Origin: Thioalkalivibrio sp.
GTDB lineage: Bacteria > Pseudomonadota > Gammaproteobacteria > SpSt-1174
Direction: 5' to 3'
Assembly: GCA_011046015.1 (NCBI GenBank)
Contig: DSBO01000062.1
Span: forward strand, 1-21,924
Length of the DNA: 21,924 nt
Part shown: positions 1 through 8,687 of the stretch, one piece after another
How the letters are laid out: every line of letters starts with the position of its first letter
Numbering within the stretch: position 1 is the first letter of the stretch
The notes under the pieces: generated by a model
The model's input: only the letters and a program-made list of their open reading frames with translations
What the model was told of the DNA's origin: nothing
Database searches by the model: none
Made by a program: the position numbers and the translations under genes

Positions 1-1
1 A

Positions 2-148
2 CAGGAGATGGCCGACAACGCCTGGCTGACCTCGCCGGCCAGCCTCGACATCCTGTTCGAGACGCCCGCCGACCAGCGCTGGCGCGCCGCCGCCCGACAA
101 CTCGGCATCGACCTCGACCTGCTGTCGGACGGGGCCGGTCACGCGTGA
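2..148 (+). CDS. YqgE/AlgH family protein (UPF0301), C-terminal fragment
   Basis: This is the last 48 codons of a gene that enters from the left edge, ending in TGA at 146–148. The visible tail contains W-L-T-S-P-A at its start, then a 'DILFETPADQRW' stretch and 'LGID', which match the usual C-terminus of YqgE/AlgH proteins (an Asp-Ile-Leu/Ile-Phe segment, a Pro and an RW pair, then LGID). The family is small and cytoplasmic, and its biochemical role is unsettled. It was linked to alginate regulation in Pseudomonas. The gene sits immediately upstream of ruvX, which is its usual neighbour in gammaproteobacteria. That position supports the call as much as the sequence does. Confidence 0.8.
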   Translation, partial: QEMADNAWLTSPASLDILFETPADQRWRAAARQLGIDLDLLSDGAGHA

Positions 149-158
149 GGTCGCGACC

Positions 159-587
159 TTGACCGCCGAGACGCTGCTGGGCTTCGACTACGGCGCGCGC
201 CGCATCGGCGTGGCCGTGGGCCAGACACTCACCGGCACGGCCTCGCCACTGGCCACGGTGGCCTGCGACAACAGCCGACCGGACTGGGACGCCATTGGCG
301 CACTGATTGCGGAATGGCGGCCGCAGCGACTGATCGTCGGCCTGCCGCGCCACCTGGACGGACGCGAGCACGAGCTGAAACCCGTGGTCGAGCGCTTCGC
401 CCGACAGCTGGAGGGCCGCTTCGGCCTGCCGGTGAGCCTGGTGGACGAGCGCCTGACCTCGGCCGAGGCCAGTGCCCGACTGGTCGAGACACGACAAAAA
501 GGCCGGCGCAGGAAGATTCGCAAGGACGAAATCGATAGACTATCCGCCGCCATCCTGCTCGAAACCTGGATGTCCACAGGGGCATGA
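159..587 (+). CDS. ruvX: RuvX/YqgF putative Holliday junction resolvase / pre-16S rRNA nuclease
   Basis: The 142-residue product is the usual family length. It has an RNase H-like fold signature: 'LGFDYGARRIGVAV' with acidic residue D10, then 'IVGLPRHLDG' near 59–68, the 'DERLTSAEA' motif at 96–104 and a final 'DRLSAAILLETW' segment. The family has been described both as a Holliday junction resolvase and as the nuclease that trims the 5' end of pre-16S rRNA. Which applies here cannot be read from sequence. The start is a TTG at 159, preceded by a GAGG at 147–150. No in-frame ATG fits better because the conserved domain starts only six residues later. It follows the YqgE gene by 10 bases and precedes pyrR by 4 bases, so it is probably cotranscribed with both. 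Confidence 0.93.
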   Translation: MTAETLLGFDYGARRIGVAVGQTLTGTASPLATVACDNSRPDWDAIGALIAEWRPQRLIVGLPRHLDGREHELKPVVERFARQLEGRFGLPVSLVDERLTSAEASARLVETRQKGRRRKIRKDEIDRLSAAILLETWMSTGA

Positions 588-591
588 ACGA

Positions 592-1100
592 ATGATACCC
601 AAGGTCGACACACTACTGGACCACATGACTGGCGCGCTGACGGACCTGATCCGCGAGCGCGGGCTGGAGGATCCGCTCATGGTCGGCATCCATACCGGCG
701 GGGTGTGGGTGGCGCGCGAGCTGCACCGTCGCCTGGGCCTGCCCGGGCGGCTCGGCGAGCTCGACATCTCCTTCTACCGCGACGACTTCAGCCGCATCGG
801 CATGCACCCGCAGGTGAAGCCCTCCAACCTGCCCTTCAGCCTGGACGATGCCCACATCATCCTGGTCGACGACGTGCTCTACACCGGCCGCACCATCCGC
901 GCGGCGATGAACGAGCTGTTCGACTTCGGCCGGCCGGCCTCCATCACCCTGGCGGTGCTGGTGGAGCGCGGCGGGCGCGAACTGCCCATCGAGGCGCAGG
1001 TGGTCGGTGCCCGTCTCGACCCGGGCCCGCAGGAACAGATCAAGCTCAGCGGCCCCGAGCCCCTGGAACTCACCCTGGTGCGCACCGAGGACACGGCCTG

Positions 1101-1101
<1 letters not shown>
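592..1101 (+). CDS. pyrR: PyrR: bifunctional pyr operon regulator / uracil phosphoribosyltransferase
   Basis: The 169-residue protein is a type I phosphoribosyltransferase. The PRPP-binding signature is at 92–101 (VDDVLYTGRT), preceded by a hydrophobic strand. 'ELDISFYRDDFSRIG' near 57–70 is typical of PyrR and separates it from Upp or PyrE. In Gram-positive bacteria PyrR binds leader RNA to attenuate pyr genes and has weak uracil phosphoribosyltransferase activity. The reading frame is open further upstream, but the ATG at 592 gives the usual N-terminus and avoids overlapping ruvX. There are only 4 bases between ruvX and this start, so no room for a classical PyrR-dependent attenuator just upstream. 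The stop overlaps the pyrB start by one base, which suggests translational coupling. Confidence 0.93.
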
Positions 1102-2095
<994 letters not shown>

Positions 2096-2099
<4 letters not shown>

Positions 2100-3376
2100 A
2101 GCTGCAGATACGCGGCGGGCGCGTGATCGACCCCGCCAATGGCATCGACCAAGTCACCGACCTCTTCATCGCCTACGGGCGCATCACCGCGCTCGGCGAG
2201 GCACCGGACGGCTATACGCCCGACCAGGTCATCGACGCCGGCGGCTGCTACGTGCTGCCGGGCCTGGTGGACCTGGCCGCGCGCCTGCGCCAGCCCGGCC
2301 AAGAACACAAGGCCACCATTGCCAGCGAGACCCGAGCGGCCGCGGCCGGCGGCATCACCGCGCTGTGCTGCCCGCCGGATACCGTGCCGCCCATCGACTC
2401 ACCGGCCGAGATCAACCTCATCACCCGCCTGGCCAAGGCCGCCGGCCAGGCCAAGGTCTTTGCCCTGGGTGCCCTGACGGCCGACCTCAAGGGCGAGTTG
2501 CTGAGCGAGATGGCGGCGCTGAAGGCGGCCGGCTGCGTGGGCGTGAGCAACACGCTCCGGCCGGTCACCACCACCCTGGTGCTGCGCCGCGCCATGGAAT
2601 ACGCCGGCAGTCACGACCTCACCGTGTTCCTGCACCCGATCGATTTCGAGCTCGCCAACCAGGGCTGCGCCCATGAGGGCGCCGTGGCCTCCCGCCTCGG
2701 CCTGCCGGGCATCCCGGCCGCCGCCGAGACCGCCGCCATCGGCCAGCAGCTCGCACTCATCGAGCAGACCGGTGTACGCGCCCATTTCTGCCGCGTCTCC
2801 ACCGCGCGCGGCGCGGCCATGATCCAGCGCGCCCAGTACGACGGCCTTCCGGTGAGCATGGATGTCTGTGCTCACCAGCTGTACCTGACCGAGATCGACA
2901 TCGGCGACTTCAACAGCCTCTGCCACACGCAACCGCCGCTGCGCACCCTGCGCGACCGCGATGGCCTGCGCCAGTGCCTGGGCCGGGGCAGCATCGCGGC
3001 CATCAGCTCGGACCACCAGCCCCACGAGGAAGACGCCAAGCTCGCGCCCTTCCCGGCCACCGAGCCCGGCATCTCGGCCCTGGAGACCCTGCTGCCGCTC
3101 ACCCTGCAACTGGTGGACGACGGCGTGCTCACGCTCGAGGAAGCGGTGCGCCGCATCACCTGCGGCCCCGCGCAGATCCTGGGCCTTTCGGCCGGGACCC
3201 TGTCGGTAGGCGCGGCCGCCGACGTCTGCGTCTATGATCCGGAACAGCCCTGGACGCTGGACGAGCGCAGCCTGCTGAGCGCCGGCAAGAACACCCCCTT
3301 CCTCGGCTGGGAGTTTGCCGGCCGCGTCACCCATACCCTGGTCGACGGGCGCGTGGCCTTCGAGCTCACCGCCTGA
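2096..3376 (+). CDS. pyrC': Non-catalytic dihydroorotase homologue (PyrC'/PyrX), structural partner of PyrB
   Basis: The 426-residue protein is a type I dihydroorotase-family amidohydrolase by overall layout: 'LPGLVDL' at 54–60, 'EYA' near 168, 'DHQPHEEDAK' at 306–315 and a C-terminal beta domain ending 'GRVAFELTA'. The metal site is broken. The usual D-x-H-x-H-x-R is D59-L-A-A-R-L-R, so both histidines of the HxH motif are gone. The usual Asp of the 'SDDG' segment is N152. The His before 'VSTA' is R233. H180 and D306 remain. This matches the inactive PyrC' of pseudomonads, which is needed to assemble active ATCase (known for the family, inferred here). The ATGA overlap with pyrB supports equimolar production. 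An active PyrC must be encoded elsewhere. Confidence 0.92.
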
Positions 3377-3407
3377 CGACCACCGGGACACCGTAACGAG
3401 CACCGTC

Positions 3408-4286
3408 ATGAGCCAGAAGCCGAAACCGCATCGCGACACCATCTTCGTCGAGGACGCCGAGATCCTCAGCCACGAGGCCTTCGAGGGCGCGCAATACATC
3501 CTGCGCGTGCGGGCGCCCAAATGCGCCGCGAAGGCCGAGGCCGGCAGCTTCGCCCACATCCAGTGCGACCCGCTGCTGCCCATGCGCCGGCCGCTGTCCA
3601 TCATGCGCGTCTCGCGCGAGGCCGGCTGGGTGGAATTCCTCTACAAGGCGGTGGGCGAGGGCACGCGCCTGCTGGCGCGGCGCGCGGTGGGCGAGACCCT
3701 CAGCGTGATGGGGCCCATCGGCAAGCCCTTCGCCTTCCATCCGGAACGCACCCGGCCCCTGCTCATCGGCGGCGGCGTGGGCATTCCGCCCATGGTCTTC
3801 GTCGCCGACACCCTGCGCCGGCAGCAAGGCTGGAAACCCTTCGTCATCATGGGTTCGGAAGTGCCCTTTCCCTTCAAGCCCCGCCCCTCGCAGATCATGG
3901 TGCCCGGCATGCCGGACGGCGTGATCGCGGCCATGCCGCTGCTGGAAGACTGGGGCATCCCCTCGCGGCTCACGAGCCTGCAGGGCTACGCGGGTTGCCA
4001 TGAGGGCTACGTCACCGACCTGGCCCGCCTGTGGCTGGCGACGCTCTCGGCGGATGAACGTGCGGAGGTGGAGATCCTCAGCTGCGGCCCGCATCCCATG
4101 CTCGAGGCGGTGGCAAATCTCGCCGCCGAATTCGGCCTTCCCTGCCAGGTCTCGCTGGAGGAGTTCATGGCCTGCGCCGTGGGTGGCTGCGCGGGTTGCG
4201 TGGTGGAGGTGCAAACGTCCGAGGGACCGGCGATGAAGCGCGTCTGCGTGGACGGGCCGGTGTTCCAGGCCGCCGACGTCTTCTAG
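3408..4286 (+). CDS. pyrK: PyrK-type dihydroorotate dehydrogenase electron transfer subunit (FAD / 2Fe-2S)
   Basis: The 292-residue product has the three parts of a PyrK-like ferredoxin-NADP reductase-family protein. A flavin-binding segment 'RRPLSI' is at 60–65. A nucleotide-binding loop 'LIGGGVGIPPMVF' is at 119–131, with 'SCGPHPML' at 225–232. The C-terminal [2Fe-2S] site is C256-x4-C261-x2-C264-x15-C280. In class 1B dihydroorotate dehydrogenases this subunit passes electrons from the PyrD flavin to NAD. No pyrD lies in the window, so the partner is unknown. The ATG at 3408 was chosen because the conserved domain starts soon after it. The longer open frame would run into pyrC'. It lies 31 bases after pyrC' and is probably the last gene of the pyr operon. 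Confidence 0.87.
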   Translation: MSQKPKPHRDTIFVEDAEILSHEAFEGAQYILRVRAPKCAAKAEAGSFAHIQCDPLLPMRRPLSIMRVSREAGWVEFLYKAVGEGTRLLARRAVGETLSVMGPIGKPFAFHPERTRPLLIGGGVGIPPMVFVADTLRRQQGWKPFVIMGSEVPFPFKPRPSQIMVPGMPDGVIAAMPLLEDWGIPSRLTSLQGYAGCHEGYVTDLARLWLATLSADERAEVEILSCGPHPMLEAVANLAAEFGLPCQVSLEEFMACAVGGCAGCVVEVQTSEGPAMKRVCVDGPVFQAADVF

Positions 4287-4296
4287 AGTCAGGCGT

Positions 4297-4320
4297 GGGC
4301 CGCCCGGACCGGGGCGGCCC
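4297..4320 (+). terminator. Intrinsic-type hairpin between convergent pyr and pil operons
   Basis: A perfect 9-bp stem (GGGCCGCCC at 4297–4305 with GGGCGGCCC at 4312–4320) encloses a 6-base loop. It lies 11 bases after the pyrK stop and 9 bases before the end of the converging pilU-like gene. There is no clean T-run directly after the stem on either strand. Its position suggests a shared terminator for both operons, possibly assisted by Rho. Confidence 0.6.
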
Positions 4321-4328
4321 GCGGATGG

Positions 4329-5579
4329 TTACTTTTCGTTGAGGTCGATATCGACCTCGCCCTCCGAGGGCAGCTTGAGATCGTCGAGCAGGCTGCCGAA
4401 ATCGTCGTCGTCATCCGTCTCGACCTCGCCCCCCTGTTCGGCCTTTTCCGACAGCCCCGCATCGTCCAGCATCTCACTCGGGAACTGCAGGCTCTCCTCT
4501 TCCTGCTTGAGACTCTTCACGCCGCCGCCGAAGTTGATGCGCCACTCCAGGTCACCGCGGGAGTCGGCATGGTTGAGCGCGCTCTGCAGGGTGATCTGGC
4601 CCGCCTTGTAGAGCTCGAACAGCGACTGGTCGAAGGTCTGCATACCGACCGACCCCCCCTTCTCCATGACTTCCTTGATCTCGTTCATCTGACCCTTGCG
4701 GATCAGCTCGGAGATATAGGGTGTGTTGATCATGATCTCCACGGCCGCCACACGCTTGCCGGTGGTGCTCGGTACCAGGCGCTGGGAGATGATGCCACGC
4801 AGGTTTAGCGAGAGGTCCATGAGGATCTGCTGTTTGGCATCCGGCGGGAACATGTTGATGATGCGGTCCAGCGCCTGGTTGGCGTTCACCGCATGCAGGG
4901 TGGTGAGTGCCAGGTGACCGGTATCGGCGAAACCGATGGCCGCCTCCATGGTATGACGGTCACGCACCTCGCCGATCATGATCATGTCCGGCGCCTCGCG
5001 CATGGCCTCGCGCAGGGCATTCTGGTAGGACAGCGTATCCAGCCCCACCTCGCGCTGGCCGACGATCGACTTCTTGTGCTGGTAGACGAACTCGATGGGA
5101 TCCTCGACGGTGAGGATATGCCCCATGCGGTTGGTATTGCGGTAGTCGATCATCGACGCCAGCGACGTCGACTTCCCCGAACCAGTGGCCCCGACCACGA
5201 TGATGAGGCCGGTGTTGTGCATCACCAGGTCCTTGAGGATCGGCGGCAGCTTCAGCTCCTCGATGCTCGGGATCAGGGAGCGGATATAGCGGATGACCAT
5301 GGAGGTTTCGCCGCGCTGCACGTAGATGTTCACGCGGAAGCGGCCGAGATTCATCATCGATATCCCGAGATTCATCTCCCGGGTCTCCTCGAACTCCTTG
5401 ATCTGGTCCTCGCTCATCAGCGCATAGGCGAGGCGCTTGATCAGGCCGGGCTGCAGCGGCTGCTTGCTCACCGGCTTGAACTGGCCTTCCACCTTGATGC
5501 TGACGGGGGCACCGGTGGTGAAGAACATGTCCGATGCGCCCTGCTGGGCCATCAACTTGAGATAGGGCTCGATATTCAT
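4329..5579 (-). CDS. PilT/PilU-family type IV pilus ATPase (second PilU-like copy, acidic tail)
   Basis: The 416-residue product is a retraction-type secretion ATPase: 'GASDMFF' near 14–20, Walker A GATGSGKST at 130–138, the 'VEDPIEFVYQ' Asp box at 158–167, Walker B-type GEVRDRHT at 203–210, and a His box 'LTTLHA'. The membrane-proximal motif is 'TPYISELIRKG' rather than the AIRNLIRE of PilT, so it groups with PilU. The region after residue 350 is a long, highly acidic tail with five Asp at 389–393, absent from PilT and longer than in the neighbouring PilU. It is the third and last gene of the pilT-pilU-pilU2 operon, 36 bases after pilU. In the family these ATPases act as cytoplasmic hexamers at the pilus base. 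PilU-type proteins usually assist PilT. A distinct job for this copy is inference. Confidence 0.9.
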   Translation of the reverse strand: MNIEPYLKLMAQQGASDMFFTTGAPVSIKVEGQFKPVSKQPLQPGLIKRLAYALMSEDQIKEFEETREMNLGISMMNLGRFRVNIYVQRGETSMVIRYIRSLIPSIEELKLPPILKDLVMHNTGLIIVVGATGSGKSTSLASMIDYRNTNRMGHILTVEDPIEFVYQHKKSIVGQREVGLDTLSYQNALREAMREAPDMIMIGEVRDRHTMEAAIGFADTGHLALTTLHAVNANQALDRIINMFPPDAKQQILMDLSLNLRGIISQRLVPSTTGKRVAAVEIMINTPYISELIRKGQMNEIKEVMEKGGSVGMQTFDQSLFELYKAGQITLQSALNHADSRGDLEWRINFGGGVKSLKQEEESLQFPSEMLDDAGLSEKAEQGGEVETDDDDDFGSLLDDLKLPSEGEVDIDLNEK

Positions 5580-5615
5580 CTGCGGTAAATGCCTGGTAGC
5601 TGAATGGACCTGCGC

Positions 5616-6779
5616 CTAGCGGAGCAGGCCGCTTTCCTCGGAGGTCTCTTCCACCTGCAGGTCGTCCAGTCCTTCCATGATGTCCGACTGCTCGCGCTTG
5701 CTCTCGAGCTTCACGCGCAGACGCAGGTCGTTGACCGAATCGGCGTTGCGCAAGGCGTCCTCGAGCGTGATGAGGCCCGACTCATAGAGATCGAACAGGG
5801 CCTGGTCGAAGGTCTTCATCCCGGCCTCGTTGGACTTCTTCATGAGCTCCTTCATCTCGTGGACCTCGCCCTTGAAGATGAGGTCGGACATGAGCGGGGT
5901 GTTGATCATGATCTCCACGGCCGGCACGCGACCCTTGCCATCGGCACGCGGGATCAGGCGCTGGGAGATCACGGCCCGCAGGTTGAGCGAGAGGTCCATC
6001 AGCAGCTGCGGGCGGCGCTCTTCCGGGAAGAAGTTGATGATGCGATCCAGCGCCTGGTTGGTGCTGTTGGCATGCAGGGTGGAGAGGCAGAGGTGGCCGG
6101 TTTCGGCGAAGGCAATGCCGTAGTCCATCGTGTCGCGGTCACGAATCTCGCCGATCAGGATCACGTCCGGCGCCTGTCGCAGGGTGTTCTTCAGCGCGAT
6201 CTCGTAGGTCTCGGTGTCCACGCCCACTTCGCGCTGCGTGATGATGCAGTTGCCGTGGTTGTGCACGAACTCGATCGGATCCTCGATGGTGACGATGTGT
6301 CCATAACTGTTGTGATTGCGGTAGCCCACCATGGCAGCCAGCGAGGTCGACTTACCCGAGCCCGTGCCACCGACGAAGATCACCAGGCCGCGCTTGGTCA
6401 TCGAGACGTCGGTCAGCACCTTGGGTAGACCGAGGTCCTCGAACTTCGGTATCTCCGAGTTGATGACACGCAGCACCATGCCGCTGCTGCCGCGCTGGGT
6501 GAAGGCGTTGACACGAAAGCGCGCCACGCCCGGCAGGCTGATGGCAAAGTTGCACTCCAGGTGCTCCTCGAACTCGGCCGCCTGCTTGTCGTTCATGATG
6601 GAGCGCACCAGCACCTGCGTGTGCGAGGGCGACAGCGGCTGATTGGTGATCGGCATCATCTTGCCGTTGACCTTCATCGACGGCGGCGCGCCGGAGGTGA
6701 TGAACAGGTCGGAGCCGTCCTTGCTGAGCATGGTCCTCAGCAGGTCGTGCATGAAGCGTATGGCCTTATCGCGATCCAT
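5616..6779 (-). CDS. pilU: PilU, type IV pilus retraction accessory ATPase
   Basis: The 387-residue product has the PilU opening 'DGSDLFITSGAPPSMKVNGK' at 21–40, Walker A GGTGSGKST at 137–145, 'IEDPIEFVHNHG' at 165–176 and Walker B GEIRDRDT at 210–217. The PilT AIRNL motif is replaced by 'TPLMSDLIFKG', as expected for PilU. PilU works with PilT at the inner-membrane base of type IV pili and increases retraction force for twitching. The tail after residue 360 is acidic, a common PilU trait. A GGAG stands about eight bases before the ATG at 6779. It lies 27 bases downstream of pilT. Confidence 0.94.
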   Translation of the reverse strand: MDRDKAIRFMHDLLRTMLSKDGSDLFITSGAPPSMKVNGKMMPITNQPLSPSHTQVLVRSIMNDKQAAEFEEHLECNFAISLPGVARFRVNAFTQRGSSGMVLRVINSEIPKFEDLGLPKVLTDVSMTKRGLVIFVGGTGSGKSTSLAAMVGYRNHNSYGHIVTIEDPIEFVHNHGNCIITQREVGVDTETYEIALKNTLRQAPDVILIGEIRDRDTMDYGIAFAETGHLCLSTLHANSTNQALDRIINFFPEERRPQLLMDLSLNLRAVISQRLIPRADGKGRVPAVEIMINTPLMSDLIFKGEVHEMKELMKKSNEAGMKTFDQALFDLYESGLITLEDALRNADSVNDLRLRVKLESKREQSDIMEGLDDLQVEETSEESGLLR

Positions 6780-6806
6780 TGAAAATCTCCAGCGTTGATC
6801 GCGTGA

Positions 6807-7841
6807 TTACAGCGAGTCCGGGTTGGCGGCCTTGCGGCGCGCCTCTTCCTTGCTCACGACCCCGCGCCCCACCAGCTCCTTGAGCGACTGGTCGAGCGTC
6901 TGCATGCCGATGTTCTGGCCGGTCTGGATGGCCGAGTACATCTGCGCGATCTTGTTTTCACGAATGAGGTTACGGATGGCCGGCGTGCCGATCATGATCT
7001 CGTGCGCCGCCACGCGACCGCCGCCGATCTTCTTCAGCAGCGACTGCGAGATGACCGCGCGCAGCGACTCGGAGAGCATGGCACGCACCATGTCCTTTTC
7101 CGCCGCCGGGAACACATCGACCACACGGTCGATGGTCTTGGCGGCCGAGCTGGTGTGCAGCGTGCCGAACACGAGGTGGCCGGTCTCGGCGGCGGTGAGC
7201 GCCAGGCGAATGGTCTCGAGGTCACGCATCTCGCCGACCAGGATGGTGTCCGGGTCTTCACGCAGTGCCGAGCGCAGGGCCTCGTTGAAACCCATGGTGT
7301 CGCGGTGCACCTCGCGCTGGTTGATGAGGCACTTCTTGCTCTCGTGCACGAATTCGATCGGGTCCTCCACGGTGAGGATGTGCCCGTACTCGGTTTCGTT
7401 CTTGTGGTTCATCATGGCCGCGAGCGTGGTCGACTTGCCCGAGCCGGTCGGCCCGGTGACCAGCACGATGCCGCGCGGGTACTCGGATATGGATTCGAAG
7501 ATCTTCGGTGCGCCCAGTTCCTCGAGGGTCAGGATCTTGGAGGGGATGGTACGAAACACCGCGCCGGCGCCACGGTTGTGGTTGAAGGCGTTGACACGGA
7601 AGCGCGCCAGGCCCGGGATCTCGAAGGAAAAGTCGGTCTCCCAGAACTCCTCGTAGTCCTTGCGCTGCTTGTCATTCATGATGTCGTACACCATGCCGTG
7701 GACCTGCTTGTGGTCCATGGCCGGGACGTTGATCCTGCGCACGTCGCCGTCCACGCGAATCATCGGCGGCAGCCCCGCGGAGAGATGCAGGTCGGACGCA
7801 CCGTTTTTCACCGCAAAGGCCAGAAGTTGCGCGATATCCAT
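6807..7841 (-). CDS. pilT: PilT, type IV pilus retraction motor ATPase
   Basis: The 344-residue product matches canonical PilT in length and motifs: 'GASDLHLSAGLPPMIRVDG' at 14–32, Walker A GPTGSGKST at 130–138, Asp box 'VEDPIEFVHE' at 158–167, Walker B GEMRDLET at 203–210, His box 'FGTLHT' and the diagnostic AIRNLIRE at 288–295. PilT hexamers depolymerise the pilin fibre from the cytoplasmic face, driving twitching motility and DNA uptake. The start at 7841 is preceded by a run of six G on the coding strand (7846–7851), a good ribosome binding site. It is first in the operon and diverges from yggS across 124 bases. This arrangement, with pilU following and yggS divergent, is the same as I recall in Pseudomonas. 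Confidence 0.97.
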   Translation of the reverse strand: MDIAQLLAFAVKNGASDLHLSAGLPPMIRVDGDVRRINVPAMDHKQVHGMVYDIMNDKQRKDYEEFWETDFSFEIPGLARFRVNAFNHNRGAGAVFRTIPSKILTLEELGAPKIFESISEYPRGIVLVTGPTGSGKSTTLAAMMNHKNETEYGHILTVEDPIEFVHESKKCLINQREVHRDTMGFNEALRSALREDPDTILVGEMRDLETIRLALTAAETGHLVFGTLHTSSAAKTIDRVVDVFPAAEKDMVRAMLSESLRAVISQSLLKKIGGGRVAAHEIMIGTPAIRNLIRENKIAQMYSAIQTGQNIGMQTLDQSLKELVGRGVVSKEEARRKAANPDSL

Positions 7842-7864
7842 TGATCCCCCCAGAATTTATGGTT

Positions 7865-7870
7865 CTTATA
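7865..7870 (-). promoter_or_regulatory. Possible -10 element for pilT operon
   Basis: Read on the - strand this is TATAAG, 23 bases before the pilT ATG and just upstream of its G-rich ribosome binding site. I find no convincing -35 at the normal distance. A second candidate, TATAGT, lies at 7949–7954 on the same strand, also without a -35. The 7842–7965 interval must hold the divergent promoters for pilT and yggS, but I cannot fix either exactly. Confidence 0.3.
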
Positions 7871-7965
7871 TGCCGACGGCCCGGCGCGGGCTACCTGGCC
7901 CACGGTCGTGAACGGGAAAATAATGCGTCCCAAAGCCCATGAAAAGCAACTATACCACAGGGGTT

Positions 7966-8649
7966 ATGACCGAAATTTGCGACAATCTGCGCAGGATTCG
8001 CGACGAAATACACGCGCTCGAGGACCGTTTCGGCCGGCCACGGGGCAGCGTGCAGCTGCTGGCCGTGAGCAAGACCAAGCCTCCCGAGGCACTACGCGAG
8101 GCCCTGGCCTGCGGGCAGCGGGCCTTCGGCGAGAACTACGTGCAGGAACTCGAGGACAAGTACGCCGCGCTCGCCGGCAGCGGAGTCGAATGGCACTTCA
8201 TTGGCCCCCTGCAGGCGAACAAGTCGCGCATCGTCGCCGAACGTGCCGACTGGATGCACAGCCTCGACCGCGTGAAGATCGCCCGGCGCCTCAGCGAGCA
8301 GCGGCCCGTGGATGCCGCGCCACTCAACGTCTGCCTGCAGGTGAACATCAGCGGCGAGGCCAGCAAGTCCGGTGTCACGCCCGACGCACTGCCGGCACTG
8401 GCCGAAACCGTGGCCGGCCTGCCCAATCTCCGGCTGCGCGGCCTGATGACCATCCCCGCCCCGAGCACCGACTTCGACGCCCAGCGATGGGTGTTCGCCG
8501 GCCTGCGCGAGGCGCAGGCGTCGCTGGTCGACCGGGGTTTCGCGCTGGATACGCTGTCCATGGGCATGACCGGCGACATGGCGGCGGCCATCGCCGAGGG
8601 GGCGACCATCGTGCGCATCGGTACGGCAATCTTCGGTGCACGCGGTTAG
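7966..8649 (+). CDS. yggS: YggS family pyridoxal phosphate homeostasis protein
   Basis: The 227-residue product is a fold-type III PLP-binding protein without known catalytic activity. It buffers PLP and affects amino-acid and keto-acid balance. 'LLAVSKTKP' places the PLP-binding lysine at residue 36 when translation starts at the ATG at 7966, the same number as in E. coli YggS. This supports that start over the in-frame ATG at 7939, which also lacks a ribosome binding site. 'FGENYVQE', 'WHFIGPLQANK', 'VNISGEASKSG' and 'LSMGMTGDM' followed by 'VRIGTAIFG' are the other family signatures. It is the first gene of the +-strand proline/methionine cluster, and proC follows 38 bases later, its usual neighbour. 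Confidence 0.95.
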   Translation: MTEICDNLRRIRDEIHALEDRFGRPRGSVQLLAVSKTKPPEALREALACGQRAFGENYVQELEDKYAALAGSGVEWHFIGPLQANKSRIVAERADWMHSLDRVKIARRLSEQRPVDAAPLNVCLQVNISGEASKSGVTPDALPALAETVAGLPNLRLRGLMTIPAPSTDFDAQRWVFAGLREAQASLVDRGFALDTLSMGMTGDMAAAIAEGATIVRIGTAIFGARG

Positions 8650-8687
8650 AATGAAGCACACACTCACGGCAAGCGACACGATACGGC

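Noticed and set aside
472..591. A longer 5' start for pyrR at 472
   Set aside because: The extra 40 residues overlap ruvX, have no family similarity and make the protein longer than known PyrR.
5604..6428. A 274-codon + strand frame over pilU
   Set aside because: It is the complement of the clear pilU coding frame, with no family motifs; the same holds for the other + strand frames over the pilT/U genes.
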